64,000 nucleotides of DNA, from the NCBI RefSeq assembly GCF_900110575.1, contig NZ_FOEF01000002.1, positions 558,001-622,000 on the forward strand, written 5' to 3'. Within the stretch, counting starts at the first letter, position 1. Each line of letters opens with the position of its first letter. The notes below the pieces were generated by a model. It worked only from the letters and a program-made list of their open reading frames with translations, made no database searches and had not been told where the DNA came from. Positions 52,312 through 60,445 of the stretch are shown one piece after another. The translations under genes and the position numbers were made by a program. This DNA is from Amycolatopsis saalfeldensis. Lineage in GTDB: Bacteria > Actinomycetota > Actinomycetes > Mycobacteriales > Pseudonocardiaceae.

Positions 52312-53259
52312 TCACTCCGCGAGCACGCGCCGCAGCCAGTTGACGCGTGAGGCGCGGGCTTCGCGGGACATCGGCGCGTGCGGCAAGACCTCGTCGAACC
52401 CGTGGCAACCGCCCGGCCAGACGTGCAGCTCGGCCTGACCGCCGGCCTGCCAGAGGCCCGACGCGTAGGCGACCGCCTCGTCGCGGAACGTCTCCACCGC
52501 GCCAACCTCAACGAAGGCCTGCGGAAGTCCGGAAAGGTCGGTGGCGCGCGCGGGCGCGGCGTACGGCGACACTCCCTCGCCGCCCGCCGCGTCGCCGAGC
52601 AGGGCCGTCCAACCGGTGGCGTTGGAAACGCTGTCCCACACGCCTTCGCCGACGAGTTCCGTGCTGGAAGGCGTGATCGCGCGGTCGTCGAGCATCGGGC
52701 AGACGAGCAGCTGACCGCGCAGCTCCGGGCCGCCTCGGTCGCGCGCGAGCAGCGCGGTGCCCGCCGCGAGCCCGCCGCCCGCGCTGCCCCCGGCGATCAC
52801 CAGCCGTCCCGGGTCGATGCCGAGTTCCGTCAGATGGTCGCCGACCCAGCGCAGCCCGGCGTAACAGTCCTCGACGGGCGTGGGATGCGGGTGCTCGGGC
52901 GCGAGGCGGTAATCGGCGCTGACGGCGACCATCGGGATCTCCGCCATCCAGTCCAGCGCCCGGTCGATCCCGGTGCGGTGGGTGCCGGCCATCATCCCGC
53001 CGCCGTGCAGGAAGTACAGGCCGGGCAACGGAATCGCCGGGTCGGTGCCCTTCGGCCGCAGCACCAGCAACGGCACGTCGCCGGCCGTCGTCTCCTCGAC
53101 GTCGGCGCGCCGGCGGATCTCGTCCAGCGACGGCGTGTGCCCGGCGTCCGTCAGCGCGCGCAGCCGGCCGACCAGCTCGGGCGTGATCGACGACGGCAGC
53201 GCCGCGTTCACCGCCGCCAGCGCCGCCGCGATCTCGGGGTCGAACGGGGGATGCGGCAT
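52312..53259 (-). CDS. HSL-family alpha/beta hydrolase (esterase/lipase)
   Basis: 315 residues from ATG 53259, after GAAGGAG. Oxyanion motif YFLHGGGMMAG (near 85), nucleophile Ser in VIAGGSAGGGLAAG (near 160), acid Asp or Glu in VEVGAVETFRDEA, and His in GGCHGFDEVLPH. It hydrolyses short acyl esters. Substrate unknown. Convergent with sdhB, and its neighbour on the same strand is a PucR-like regulator on the far side of its start, so regulation is unclear. Confidence 0.92.
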   Translation of the reverse strand: MPHPPFDPEIAAALAAVNAALPSSITPELVGRLRALTDAGHTPSLDEIRRRADVEETTAGDVPLLVLRPKGTDPAIPLPGLYFLHGGGMMAGTHRTGIDRALDWMAEIPMVAVSADYRLAPEHPHPTPVEDCYAGLRWVGDHLTELGIDPGRLVIAGGSAGGGLAAGTALLARDRGGPELRGQLLVCPMLDDRAITPSSTELVGEGVWDSVSNATGWTALLGDAAGGEGVSPYAAPARATDLSGLPQAFVEVGAVETFRDEAVAYASGLWQAGGQAELHVWPGGCHGFDEVLPHAPMSREARASRVNWLRRVLAE

Positions 53260-53361
53260 CGGGCGCTCCTTCTCGGTCGGCACGCTTTCGGGGCCACGTT
53301 AAGGCCGGCGGTGCGGTGGGTCAGCCCGTCGCGTGGCGGCTTTTTCCCGCCGTGTGGCGGT

Positions 53362-54399
53362 TCAGCGGTTGCGTCGCAGCAGCCGCAGCGCCAGGGCGAT
53401 GGTCAGCCGGGTCCGGCCCGCGGGCGTGGTCACGGCGTAACCGAGCCGGTGTTCGAGCACCTCGACGCGGCTCTGCAGGGTCGAGTGGTGGACGTGCAGC
53501 ACCCCGGCCGCACCCCTCAGGCTGGCTTCCGCCGCGACGGCGGTGAGCGTCGCCAGCGCCCAGGAGTGCGCCGCCGTCACCCGTTCCAGCCCCGCGACCT
53601 CGGCCACCGCCGCCGGGGAGTCGCACCCCTCGGCCAGCGCCGGCAGGCCACCCAGGTCCACCGTGTCCACATGAGACGGACCGGGCGCACCGGCGAGCCG
53701 CAGCCCGATCCGGGCTTGCCGATACCCCACCGGCAACTCCCGCACCCCGACAACCGGCCCGGCCGCCGACCGCTCCCCTCGCCGGAGCCGGGGCCGGCTC
53801 GCTGGTTCGATCGTCACCTCCACGTCGCCGAGCCGTACTGCCCACGACTGGTGTCCCGCCGCATCCGCGCTGCCGGCACCCTCGGCAGTGCCCAGCTCGA
53901 CCGAGGCCACGGTCACCACGAAATCGCCGTCCGGTGCGAGGCCCAGCCGACGGGCGGCGGCCAGGCGGGTGGCCTCGGCCGCGCCCGCGTCCAGGAGCAG
54001 TTCCACCGCGCCCGGGTCCACTTCGGACACTCCGGTTCCGGTGCGGTCCAGGACGGTACCGGCGGTGGCGGCGAGGCGGTCGAGCACCACACGATCGAAC
54101 TCGGCGTCGCCCGGCGGGGAGCGGTCCAGCCAGGTGACGGCGCCCTCGTGTCCCGGCACCGGAGCCACCACGCCACCAGGTCCGCCGTCGACGCGGCGCC
54201 CGTCCGGCTCCACCCGCATCAGCAGCCGCCGTGCCGGAATCGCGAGTCCGGCGGCGCAGCCGGCCAGCACGGCGGCCGTCCGGACGGTCGCCTCCAGGCC
54301 GGCGCGGGCCTCAACCAGGGCATCGAAATGGGCGATCACCTGTAACGCCGCCCCGGCGCCGGGGTCGACCGACTGCATCCGCCCGGCCAGTTCACGCAC
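53362..54399 (-). CDS. PucR-like helix-turn-helix regulator
   Basis: 345 residues. The first 130 residues form a GAF-like helical sensor (AALQVIAHFDALVEARAGLE, VLAGCAAGLAIPARRLLMRV). The C-terminus (295-345) is the PucR-type HTH (ASLRGAAGVLHVHHSTLQSR, VEVLEHRLGYAVTTPAGRTR). Between them lies a variable domain with no named fold. It stands alone among same-strand genes, downstream of a TetR gene by 21 bases and upstream of an esterase by 102 bases. Target unknown. Confidence 0.85.
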   Translation of the reverse strand: MRELAGRMQSVDPGAGAALQVIAHFDALVEARAGLEATVRTAAVLAGCAAGLAIPARRLLMRVEPDGRRVDGGPGGVVAPVPGHEGAVTWLDRSPPGDAEFDRVVLDRLAATAGTVLDRTGTGVSEVDPGAVELLLDAGAAEATRLAAARRLGLAPDGDFVVTVASVELGTAEGAGSADAAGHQSWAVRLGDVEVTIEPASRPRLRRGERSAAGPVVGVRELPVGYRQARIGLRLAGAPGPSHVDTVDLGGLPALAEGCDSPAAVAEVAGLERVTAAHSWALATLTAVAAEASLRGAAGVLHVHHSTLQSRVEVLEHRLGYAVTTPAGRTRLTIALALRLLRRNR

Positions 54400-54420
54400 G
54401 TCGCCCAGCTTAGAAGAACG

Positions 54421-54987
54421 TCAGCGGCGGATCAGTGCGTCCAGCAGCAGGCCGACGAGCCGGGCCGACTGCTCCGGGCTGCCGGCCTGGCCCGCGGACT
54501 GGGCGATGCCGCTCATGAACAGCAGGACGTCGTCCGAAGTGAGGTCCGTGCGCAGGCTCCCGTCCTCGGCGCCGGCGGTCAGCAGGGTGCCGACGGCCTC
54601 GCTCAGCAGGGCGCGGCTGTCCGCGTACGGGTCGGTCCCGGACGCGATCACCGCGTTCAGCGCCTGGGCCATGCCGTACTTCGCCGTGGCGTAGGCGACG
54701 AAATGCTCCATCCACGCGTGCATGGCCTCGGCAGCCGTCCGGCCGGGCAGGAGTTCGGCGGCCTTCTCGCAGACGAGTGTCAGCTGACGCCGGTAGGCGG
54801 CGTCGATCAGGGCCTCGCGCGTCGGGAAGTGGCGGTAGAGCGTGCCGACCCCGACGCCCGCCCGCTTGGCGATGACCGCCGGCGCGGCGTCCAGCTCCTG
54901 CTCGGCGAAGACCTGCGCGGCGACCTCCAGCAGGTGTTCCCGGTTCTGCCGGGCGTCGCTCCGGGTTCGGCGAGGTGGTGGCGGCAT
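54421..54987 (-). CDS. TetR-family repressor of the adjacent SDR
   Basis: 188 residues from ATG 54987, after GAAGGAAC. Helix-turn-helix in residues 12-58 (NREHLLEVAAQVFAEQELDA, GVGVGTLYRHFPTREALIDA). The C-terminal domain follows the SBP56/TetR_C_33-like layout (DVLLFMSGIAQSAGQAGSPE). Longer in-frame starts are rejected because they cross the operator. It is divergent from a short-chain dehydrogenase with a double GGAAT-type operator between. Confidence 0.9.
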   Translation of the reverse strand: MPPPPRRTRSDARQNREHLLEVAAQVFAEQELDAAPAVIAKRAGVGVGTLYRHFPTREALIDAAYRRQLTLVCEKAAELLPGRTAAEAMHAWMEHFVAYATAKYGMAQALNAVIASGTDPYADSRALLSEAVGTLLTAGAEDGSLRTDLTSDDVLLFMSGIAQSAGQAGSPEQSARLVGLLLDALIRR

Positions 54988-55012
54988 GCGGGTTCCTTCA
55001 CGAAGCAGGCAT

Positions 55013-55067
55013 GGTTGCGTTCCGGAATGCATTCCGCTTAAGCTGAAACGGAACAGATTCCGCAACC
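55013..55067. promoter_or_regulatory. composite operator between tetR and SDR
   Basis: Two inner dyads, GGAATGCATTCC (55024-55035, perfect) and GGAACAGATTCC (55050-55061, one mismatch pair), are framed by an outer inverted repeat GGTTGCG (55013-55019) and CGCAACC (55061-55067). The two sites are 26 bp apart, which suits two TetR dimers. The region covers the promoters of both divergent genes. Confidence 0.65.
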
Positions 55068-55087
55068 ACCCTAACCGAGGACACCTC

Positions 55088-55933
55088 ATGACCTCCTTCG
55101 CGGACAAAGCCGTACGCCACTGGTTCATCACCGGGGCCTCCGGCGGCCTGGGCCGTCAGCTCACCGGACACGCCCTCCGCCAGGGCGACCGCGTCACCGC
55201 GACCGTCCGCCGCCCCACGGCGCTGGACGAACTGCGCGCCGAGTACGGCGACCGGCTGGCCGTGGAGATCCTCGACGTCACCCACCCGGCCGACATCGAC
55301 GCGGTCACCGGCCGGGTCCTCGCGGCCGGCCCGGTCGACGTCGTGGTCAACAACGCCGGCTACAGCGTCGTGGGCGCCACCGAGGAGATGACCCACGAGC
55401 AGGTCGGGCACCAGCTGGAAACCCTGCTGCACGCGCCGATCCGGATCACCAGGGCGTTCCTGAAGCCGATGCGCGAACAGGGCGGCGGCCGGATCATCCA
55501 GATCTCCAGCATGGGCGGCCAGATGGGCGCCCCCATCGGCAGCGCCTACCACGCGGGCAAGTGGGGGCTGGAGGGCTTCACCGAGGGCGTCAGCCGCGAA
55601 GTCGCCGGGTTCGGCATCCACTTCACGCTGGTCGAGCCCGGCGGCACCAGCACCGGCTTCCTCTCGGGCCTGAACTACACCACCGAAACGGACGTCTACC
55701 GCGACAGCCCGGTCGGCGAGATGCGGCGCTGGCTGCAGCACGAGGCCGTGCTCACCGGTGATCCGGCGAAGGTCGCCGCCGCCGTCTACGACACCACGCG
55801 GCTCGCGGTCCCGCCGTTGCGGCTCACCCTCGGCGCCGACTCCTACGAGGCCGTCCACGCCGCCCTCACCGAGCGGATCGGCGAACTCGAGGCCCAGAAG
55901 GACCTCGCCGCTTCGGTCGCCTTCACCGACTGA
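55088..55933 (+). CDS. short-chain dehydrogenase/reductase
   Basis: 281 residues from ATG 55088. Cofactor motif FITGASGGLGRQLTGHALRQ (13-32), NNAG in VVVNNAGYSVVGAT, catalytic Ser in IIQISSMGGQMG, and Tyr-Lys in SAYHAGKWGLEG. It is a classical SDR, with Arg in VTATVRRP suggesting NADP. The divergent TetR with its double operator predicts induction by a substrate-like compound. Confidence 0.92.
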   Translation: MTSFADKAVRHWFITGASGGLGRQLTGHALRQGDRVTATVRRPTALDELRAEYGDRLAVEILDVTHPADIDAVTGRVLAAGPVDVVVNNAGYSVVGATEEMTHEQVGHQLETLLHAPIRITRAFLKPMREQGGGRIIQISSMGGQMGAPIGSAYHAGKWGLEGFTEGVSREVAGFGIHFTLVEPGGTSTGFLSGLNYTTETDVYRDSPVGEMRRWLQHEAVLTGDPAKVAAAVYDTTRLAVPPLRLTLGADSYEAVHAALTERIGELEAQKDLAASVAFTD

Positions 55934-55996
55934 CCACAGTGGACGCTCCGGCCGGGGCGCGGCGAAAAGGGCGCGCGCCCGCCGCCCCCGGCTTGC

Positions 55997-56002
55997 TAAC
56001 GT
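55997..56002 (+). promoter_or_regulatory. -10 element of the erm transcript
   Basis: GCTAACGT gives TAACGT at 55997-56002, seven bases before the leader-peptide ATG. No good -35 is seen, but an A run (55965-55968) followed by GC-rich sequence lies upstream, as in promoters that depend on WhiB7. That dependence is a guess. Confidence 0.4.
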
Positions 56003-56009
56003 CCCCGCC

Positions 56010-56048
56010 ATGGGTGTCTTCGCACTGACCCGGATCCGCTGCTCCTGA
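56010..56048 (+). CDS. erm leader peptide
   Basis: A 12-codon ORF reading MGVFALTRIRCS, stop TGA at 56046-56048. It lies 110 bases upstream of the erm start and only seven bases after a -10 element. It contains Arg-Ile-Arg, the R/K-x-R/K pattern known to stall macrolide-bound ribosomes in several erm leaders (for example RLR in ErmD-type leaders). Its first 17 bases can pair with the erm start region. This is a classic attenuation layout. Confidence 0.7.
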   Translation: MGVFALTRIRCS

Positions 56049-56159
56049 GCGGCGGACCCGACTCTTCGCTCGGCCTGCTCCGCCGCACTCCGGCCCCAGC
56101 CGGTGCGGCCGCTCGTGCTGCCCGGCTCCACCTCGTTCCACTGTGGAGTGCGCACCCAT
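56012..56159 (+). promoter_or_regulatory. erm translational attenuator
   Basis: ATGGGTG (56010-56016) and CGCACT (56021-56026) of the leader are complementary to AGTGCG (56147-56152) and CACCCAT (56153-56159), which includes the erm start codon: 13 pairs with a 4-base bulge. Between them are hairpins CCGCT/AGCGG (56036-56040, 56048-56052) and GCCGCAC/GTGCGGC (56082-56088, 56103-56109). A ribosome stalled in the leader would break the long pairing and free the erm start. Confidence 0.6.
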
Positions 56160-56931
56160 GCCTGCTGTCCCGTCCGTCGGCGGACGCCATGAGCTCGGCC
56201 AGAACTTCCTGGTCGACCCCGCCGTCATCACCACGATCTGCGCGGCCGTCCGCGCCACCACCGGCCCCATCGTCGAGCTCGGCCCCGGCGACGGCGCGCT
56301 GACCGTCCCGCTGAGCCGCTCCGGCCGGGAGATCACCGCGGTCGAGCTGGACCCGCGCCGCGCCCGGCGGCTGGCCGCGCGGACCGGCGCCAACGTCACG
56401 GTGGTCACCGGAGACCTGCTGCGCCACCGCTTTCCCCGCGAACGGCACACGGTCGTCGGGAACATCCCGTTCCACCTCACCACCGCCACCCTGCGCCGCC
56501 TGCTGAACCAGTCCACTTGGGACACTGCCGTGCTGCTGGTGCAGTGGGAGGTCGCCCGCCGCCGCGCCGGGATCGGCGGGGCCACGCAGCTGACCGCCGC
56601 CTGGTGGCCGTGGTACGAGTTCGCGGTGCTGACGCGGGTCCCGGCACGCGCGTTCCGCCCCGTGCCAGGAGTGGACGGAGGGGTGCTGACCGTGCGCCGC
56701 CGTCCCTCGCCGCTGGTCGCGGAATGCCGGCCGTACCAGGATTTAGTGCGCGAGGTCTTCACCGGACGCGGTCACGGGCTGGCCGGGATCCTGCCGCGCA
56801 CCGGCCGCCTGGGCCGTCGCCGCGCCAACGCCTGGCTGGCCGCGAACGGCCTGGGCCCGGCCACCCTGCCCCGCGCGCTGACCGCCGCGCAGTGGGCTTC
56901 GCTCTGGGAGCTGGTGGGCGAGGCTCAGTGA
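56158..56931 (+). CDS. erm: Erm-family 23S rRNA (adenine-N6) methyltransferase
   Basis: 257 residues from ATG 56158, with GTGGAG 10 bases upstream. Motifs: HELGQNFLVDPAVI (N-terminal), SAM motif IVELGPGDGALTVPLS (near 38), acidic motif AVELDPRRARRL, and the catalytic NIPFHLTTATLRRLL (near 102). It methylates A2058 of 23S rRNA and gives macrolide-lincosamide-streptogramin B resistance. KsgA/Dim1 rRNA methyltransferases are related, but the leader peptide and C-terminus favour Erm. Codon 196 (56743-56745) is TTA. The gene overlaps the convergent sigma factor gene by seven bases. Confidence 0.9.
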   Translation: MPAVPSVGGRHELGQNFLVDPAVITTICAAVRATTGPIVELGPGDGALTVPLSRSGREITAVELDPRRARRLAARTGANVTVVTGDLLRHRFPRERHTVVGNIPFHLTTATLRRLLNQSTWDTAVLLVQWEVARRRAGIGGATQLTAAWWPWYEFAVLTRVPARAFRPVPGVDGGVLTVRRRPSPLVAECRPYQDLVREVFTGRGHGLAGILPRTGRLGRRRANAWLAANGLGPATLPRALTAAQWASLWELVGEAQ

Positions 56932-58064
56932 CCGCGGCGGGTGTTGAGCCGCGCGGCCTGGCGCATCAGGTGGTCGCGCTCGGCGAGGTTGGGCGCTTTC
57001 TCCGCCGCCTCGACGTACAGCCGCGCCGCCTTCGCCAGGTCGCCGTCGCGCTCGTGGAGGTAGGCCGCCACCGCGGTGTGGCGGGGCAGGGTGTCGTGCA
57101 GTTCCGCGAGCGCCGCCAGCCCGGCGCGCGGCCCGTCCGCCTCGCCGACGGCCACCGCGCGGTTGAGCCGGACGACCGGGCTTCCGGTGAGGCGCACGAG
57201 TTCGTCGTACCACTCGACGATCTGCACCCAGTCGGTCTCCGCGGCGGTGCTCGCGTCGGCGTGCAGCGCCGCGATGGCGGCCTGGGCCTGGAACTCGCCC
57301 AGCCGGTCGCGGGCGAGGGCCGCCTGCAGGATCTCGACGCCCTCGGCGATCATCGCGGTGTCCCACCGGCCGCGGTCCTGCTCGGCGAGCGGCACCAGGC
57401 TGCCGTCGGGCGCGGTCCGCCCGGCGCGCCGGGCGTGGTGGATCAGCATGAGGGCGAGCAGGCCGGCGACCTCGGGGTGGTCGATCGAGGCCGCGAGCTG
57501 GCGGGTGAGCCGGATGGCCTCGGCGGCCAGGTCGAGCTCGCCGGAGTAGCCCTCGTTGAAGACCAGGTACAGCACGCGCAGCACGGTGGCGGCGTCGCCC
57601 GGCTGGTCGAACCGCACCCCGGAGACGGTCCGCTTGGCCCGGCTGATGCGCTGCGCCATCGTCGCCTCCGGCACCAGGTAGGCCCGGGCGATCTGGCGGG
57701 TGGTCAGCCCGCCGACGGCGCGCAGGGTGAGCGCGACCGCCGACGAGGGCGTCAGCGACGGGTGGGCGCAAAGGAAGTAGAGCTGGAGCGTGTCGTCCAC
57801 TCCGGACACCGGCGCAGGCTCCTCGTCGACGACGTCCTCACGCCGCCGGCGGGCGGCGTCGGCCCGGGTCGCGTCGAGGAACCGGCGCCAGGCAACGGTG
57901 ACCAGCCAGCCCTTCGGGTCCCGCGGCGGGTCCTCGGGCCAGACGCGGACCGCCTCGACCAGTGCGTCCTGCACGGCATCCTCGGCCGCCGCGAAGTCGG
58001 CTCCGCGGCGGACGAGGATGCCCAGCACACCCGGTGTGAGGCTCCGGAGCAGGGCCTCGTCCAT
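56925..58064 (-). CDS. ECF sigma factor of the ECF42 group with C-terminal TPR-like extension
   Basis: 379 residues from ATG 58064. Region 2 (GADFAAAEDAVQDALVEAVR, then WLVTVAWRRFLDATRA) and region 4 (VALTLRAVGGLTTRQIARAY, PEATMAQRISRAKRTV) take up the first 170 residues. The remaining 200 residues are the helical DUF6596/TPR-like tail typical of ECF42 (VLRVLYLVFNEGYSGELDLA, LNRAVAVGEADGPRAGLAAL). ECF42 members have no anti-sigma factor; they are linked to DGPF proteins, and one is encoded two bases upstream of this start. In related bacteria the pair is tied to stress and antibiotic tolerance. Confidence 0.92.
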   Translation of the reverse strand: MDEALLRSLTPGVLGILVRRGADFAAAEDAVQDALVEAVRVWPEDPPRDPKGWLVTVAWRRFLDATRADAARRRREDVVDEEPAPVSGVDDTLQLYFLCAHPSLTPSSAVALTLRAVGGLTTRQIARAYLVPEATMAQRISRAKRTVSGVRFDQPGDAATVLRVLYLVFNEGYSGELDLAAEAIRLTRQLAASIDHPEVAGLLALMLIHHARRAGRTAPDGSLVPLAEQDRGRWDTAMIAEGVEILQAALARDRLGEFQAQAAIAALHADASTAAETDWVQIVEWYDELVRLTGSPVVRLNRAVAVGEADGPRAGLAALAELHDTLPRHTAVAAYLHERDGDLAKAARLYVEAAEKAPNLAERDHLMRQAARLNTRRGH

Positions 58065-58066
58065 GC

Positions 58067-58474
58067 TCACTCCGTGATGACGGGCGGCTCGGTCAGGAAC
58101 GGGCGCAGCTCGAGCCATTCGTGCAGCGGCTTCCCGCCCTGCCCCGGCGCGGCCGACAGCTCCCCCGCCAGTTCGAGGGCGCGCTCGTAGCTGTCGGCGT
58201 CGATCACCATCCAGCCGGCGATCAGGTCCTTGGTCTCGGCGAACGGGCCGTCGGTCACCGGCGGGCGACCCTCGCCGTCGTAGCGGACGAACGTCCCGCC
58301 GGGCGCGAGCGCCTGGGCGTCGACGAACTCGCCGGTCCCCTCGAGCCTGGTCGCGAAGTCACGCATGTACTGCACGTGCGCCGAAATCTCGTCCGGCGTC
58401 CACTGCTCCATGGGCACGGTGCTGACCGGCTCCGGCCCGCCGCGGTAGTGCTTGAGCAACAGGTACTTGGCCAT
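58067..58474 (-). CDS. YCII-domain (DGPF) protein, ECF42 partner
   Basis: 135 residues. The signature VTDGPFAETKDLIAGWMVID (residues 76-95) contains the DGPF motif. Residues 1-130 form a single dimeric alpha/beta ferredoxin-like domain. DGPF proteins accompany ECF42 sigma factors and are members of their regulons; a small-molecule-sensing or enzymatic role has been suggested but not settled. The stop is two bases before the sigma start, so the genes are co-transcribed. Confidence 0.92.
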   Translation of the reverse strand: MAKYLLLKHYRGGPEPVSTVPMEQWTPDEISAHVQYMRDFATRLEGTGEFVDAQALAPGGTFVRYDGEGRPPVTDGPFAETKDLIAGWMVIDADSYERALELAGELSAAPGQGGKPLHEWLELRPFLTEPPVITE

Positions 58475-58578
58475 CGGGTTCTCCTCGGTGCTGGTGCGAC
58501 CCGTTCCGGTCGCGTTCGCAGCGGGGACGGAGCCGGACCCGGGTTCTCGACATCACCGGGGAACGGAAATCCGGCCGG

Positions 58579-59436
58579 TCACCGCTTGCGGCCGACGACC
58601 CCCGCGACGCAGCGGGCCGACTCGCTCAGCGGGGTCAGCCGCGGGCCGTCCGGCCACCACTCGTCGGCGACCGAGAGGCCGGGGCCCGACGTCGCGTTCG
58701 GGGGCAGCAGCTCCAGGCCCGGCAGCATCGCCTCGATCTCCACCCTGGTGCGGAAGCGGCCGGCGCCGAGCGGGCCGGACACCAGGATCTCCTCGATCCG
58801 CTTGGCGACCGCGGTCAGCTCCTCGACCTCGGGGTCGTAGAAGTGCGCCAGCGCCACGAACGAGCCCGGCGCGAGCGCGTCGATGTACTCGCGCATCACG
58901 TCGACGGCGCCTTCGCCCTCGTAGTGGTGCATGGTGCCGATGTGCAGCAGGCCGAGCGGCTGGGAGAAGTCGATGTACTCCCGCACGGTCTCGTTCTCCA
59001 GCACCTGGGACGGCTGGAAGATGTCCGCCTCGACCATGTGCGTGAAGTCGTTCTCGGCCAGCAGCGCGCGGCCGTGCGCGAGCACCACCGGGTCGTTGTC
59101 CACGTACACCACGTGCGCGTCGCGGTGCGAGCGCTGCACGATCTGGTGGGTGTTCTCGGCCGTCGGCAGGCCGGAGCCGCAGTCGAGGAACTGCCGGATG
59201 TCGGTCTGGCCGGCGAGCATGCGCAGCGCGCGGTTGTGGAAGCCGCGGTTGCCGCGCGCGATGTGCACGGCCTCGGGCACGGCCGCGCTGATCTTGTCCA
59301 TGACCGCGCGGTCGACCTCGTAGTAGTGGTTGCCGCCGAGGAATCCGTCGTAGATCCGGGCGACGCTCGGCCGGTGCGGATCCACGCCGACCGGGACCTG
59401 GCTGGGCGAGAGCGTGGACGGCGGAGCGGTGGACAT
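58579..59436 (-). CDS. DUF574-type SAM-dependent methyltransferase
   Basis: 285 residues from ATG 59436, with GAGG upstream. The family marker is PSVARIYDGFLGGNHYYEVD (residues 24-43), followed by the SAM motif FLDCGSGLPTAENTH, VVYVDNDPVVLAHGRALL and LLHIGTMHHYEGEGA. Actinomycetes carry many copies of this family (SAV2177-like), mostly of unknown substrate. It is monocistronic on the minus strand. Confidence 0.92.
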   Translation of the reverse strand: MSTAPPSTLSPSQVPVGVDPHRPSVARIYDGFLGGNHYYEVDRAVMDKISAAVPEAVHIARGNRGFHNRALRMLAGQTDIRQFLDCGSGLPTAENTHQIVQRSHRDAHVVYVDNDPVVLAHGRALLAENDFTHMVEADIFQPSQVLENETVREYIDFSQPLGLLHIGTMHHYEGEGAVDVMREYIDALAPGSFVALAHFYDPEVEELTAVAKRIEEILVSGPLGAGRFRTRVEIEAMLPGLELLPPNATSGPGLSVADEWWPDGPRLTPLSESARCVAGVVGRKR

Positions 59437-59577
59437 GGCGACCTCACCAGACGGGCTCGGGAGTGGCAGGGGCAACACGATCCCACTCAGCGTAGTACTC
59501 GGGCACCCGACGGTTACGGCAGGTCGCCCGTTCAGCGGCCCGGCGCGCAAGACCTGCGGTTTCGCGGTGACCGGGGA

Positions 59578-60231
59578 TCACCGGTGCCGGCGCGGCGGGT
59601 TCTGCTGGTCGCTCCACTCCTGGATGTAGGAGTTGACGGCCGAGCTGAAGTAGCCGGCCAGCGGGTCGTCCGAAGTGGTCTTGGAGGCGGCCGCACCGCC
59701 GGCGGGCTTGCTCGGGGCGCGCCGGTCGTCCGTGGTGCGCACGGTTGTGTGCGAGACCTCGTCGGACGCGACGGGCGGCTCCGGGCTCGCGCTCAGCGTG
59801 GCGACCGCGGGCGGCGCGCTCGACGACGGCGGCGGGGCGGGCACCTCGGCCGGTTTGCCCGCCGTCCCGTTCACCGGGGCGGGCCACAGGGCCCACGTGC
59901 CGAGGCCGGCCAGTGCCACCGCCGCGGCACCGGCGATCACGAAGCGCCGGGCGGGCCGCCGCCCGGCCGGCGGGGGCGCGGTCGCGGCTCGCGCGGGTTC
60001 CGACGTGCTCATCAGCGCGTCCAGTTCCGCGGGCAGCTCGCCGGCGACGGGCTGGGGCCGGGTCGGAGGACCGTCGGGCGGGGCCGGCGGCGGCTCTTCC
60101 CCGGAGATGCGCGGCATCGGCGCCGTCATCGACAGGCTCACCAGTTTCGCGACCGAATCCAGATCACTGCTGCCGGCCCGGTCACTGCTGTCACTGCGCT
60201 CACTGTTGTCGCCGGGCTCCGTGTGAGCCAT
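59578..60231 (-). CDS. single-pass membrane protein of unknown function
   Basis: 217 residues from ATG 60231, five bases after GGAGG. Residues 1-90 are acidic, Pro-rich and cytoplasmic (EEPPPAPPDGPPTRPQPVAG). Residues 95-117 form one membrane helix (RRFVIAGAAAVALAGLGTWA, LW). The outer 100 residues are Ser/Pro/Ala-rich and end YIQEWSDQQNPPRRHR. No conserved domain is recognised. The layout (cytoplasmic N, one helix, disordered outside) resembles anti-sigma or signalling anchors, but no sigma gene adjoins it. Confidence 0.75.
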   Translation of the reverse strand: MAHTEPGDNSERSDSSDRAGSSDLDSVAKLVSLSMTAPMPRISGEEPPPAPPDGPPTRPQPVAGELPAELDALMSTSEPARAATAPPPAGRRPARRFVIAGAAAVALAGLGTWALWPAPVNGTAGKPAEVPAPPPSSSAPPAVATLSASPEPPVASDEVSHTTVRTTDDRRAPSKPAGGAAASKTTSDDPLAGYFSSAVNSYIQEWSDQQNPPRRHR

Positions 60232-60445
60232 GCAGACCTCCACCCTGCCGGGACCGCGGGCACCCGCGGCGCGTCCGGCCGCCGGATCCTATGAACCCCG
60301 GGCGATCTTGTAAACCCGCCCCCCTCCGACGGCGCCGGGGCCGCGGCCGCGCGGGACGGGACTCGGCCGTCCGGCGGCGGAAATCCACCCGTCCGGGCGC
60401 GCGAATCGGCGCTTGAGCACGGGGTCGGCGGGTAATCCCCCGCCC

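Noticed and set aside
52378..54345. Plus-strand open frame of 655 codons
   Set aside because: It is the shadow of the esterase and PucR-like genes on the minus strand.
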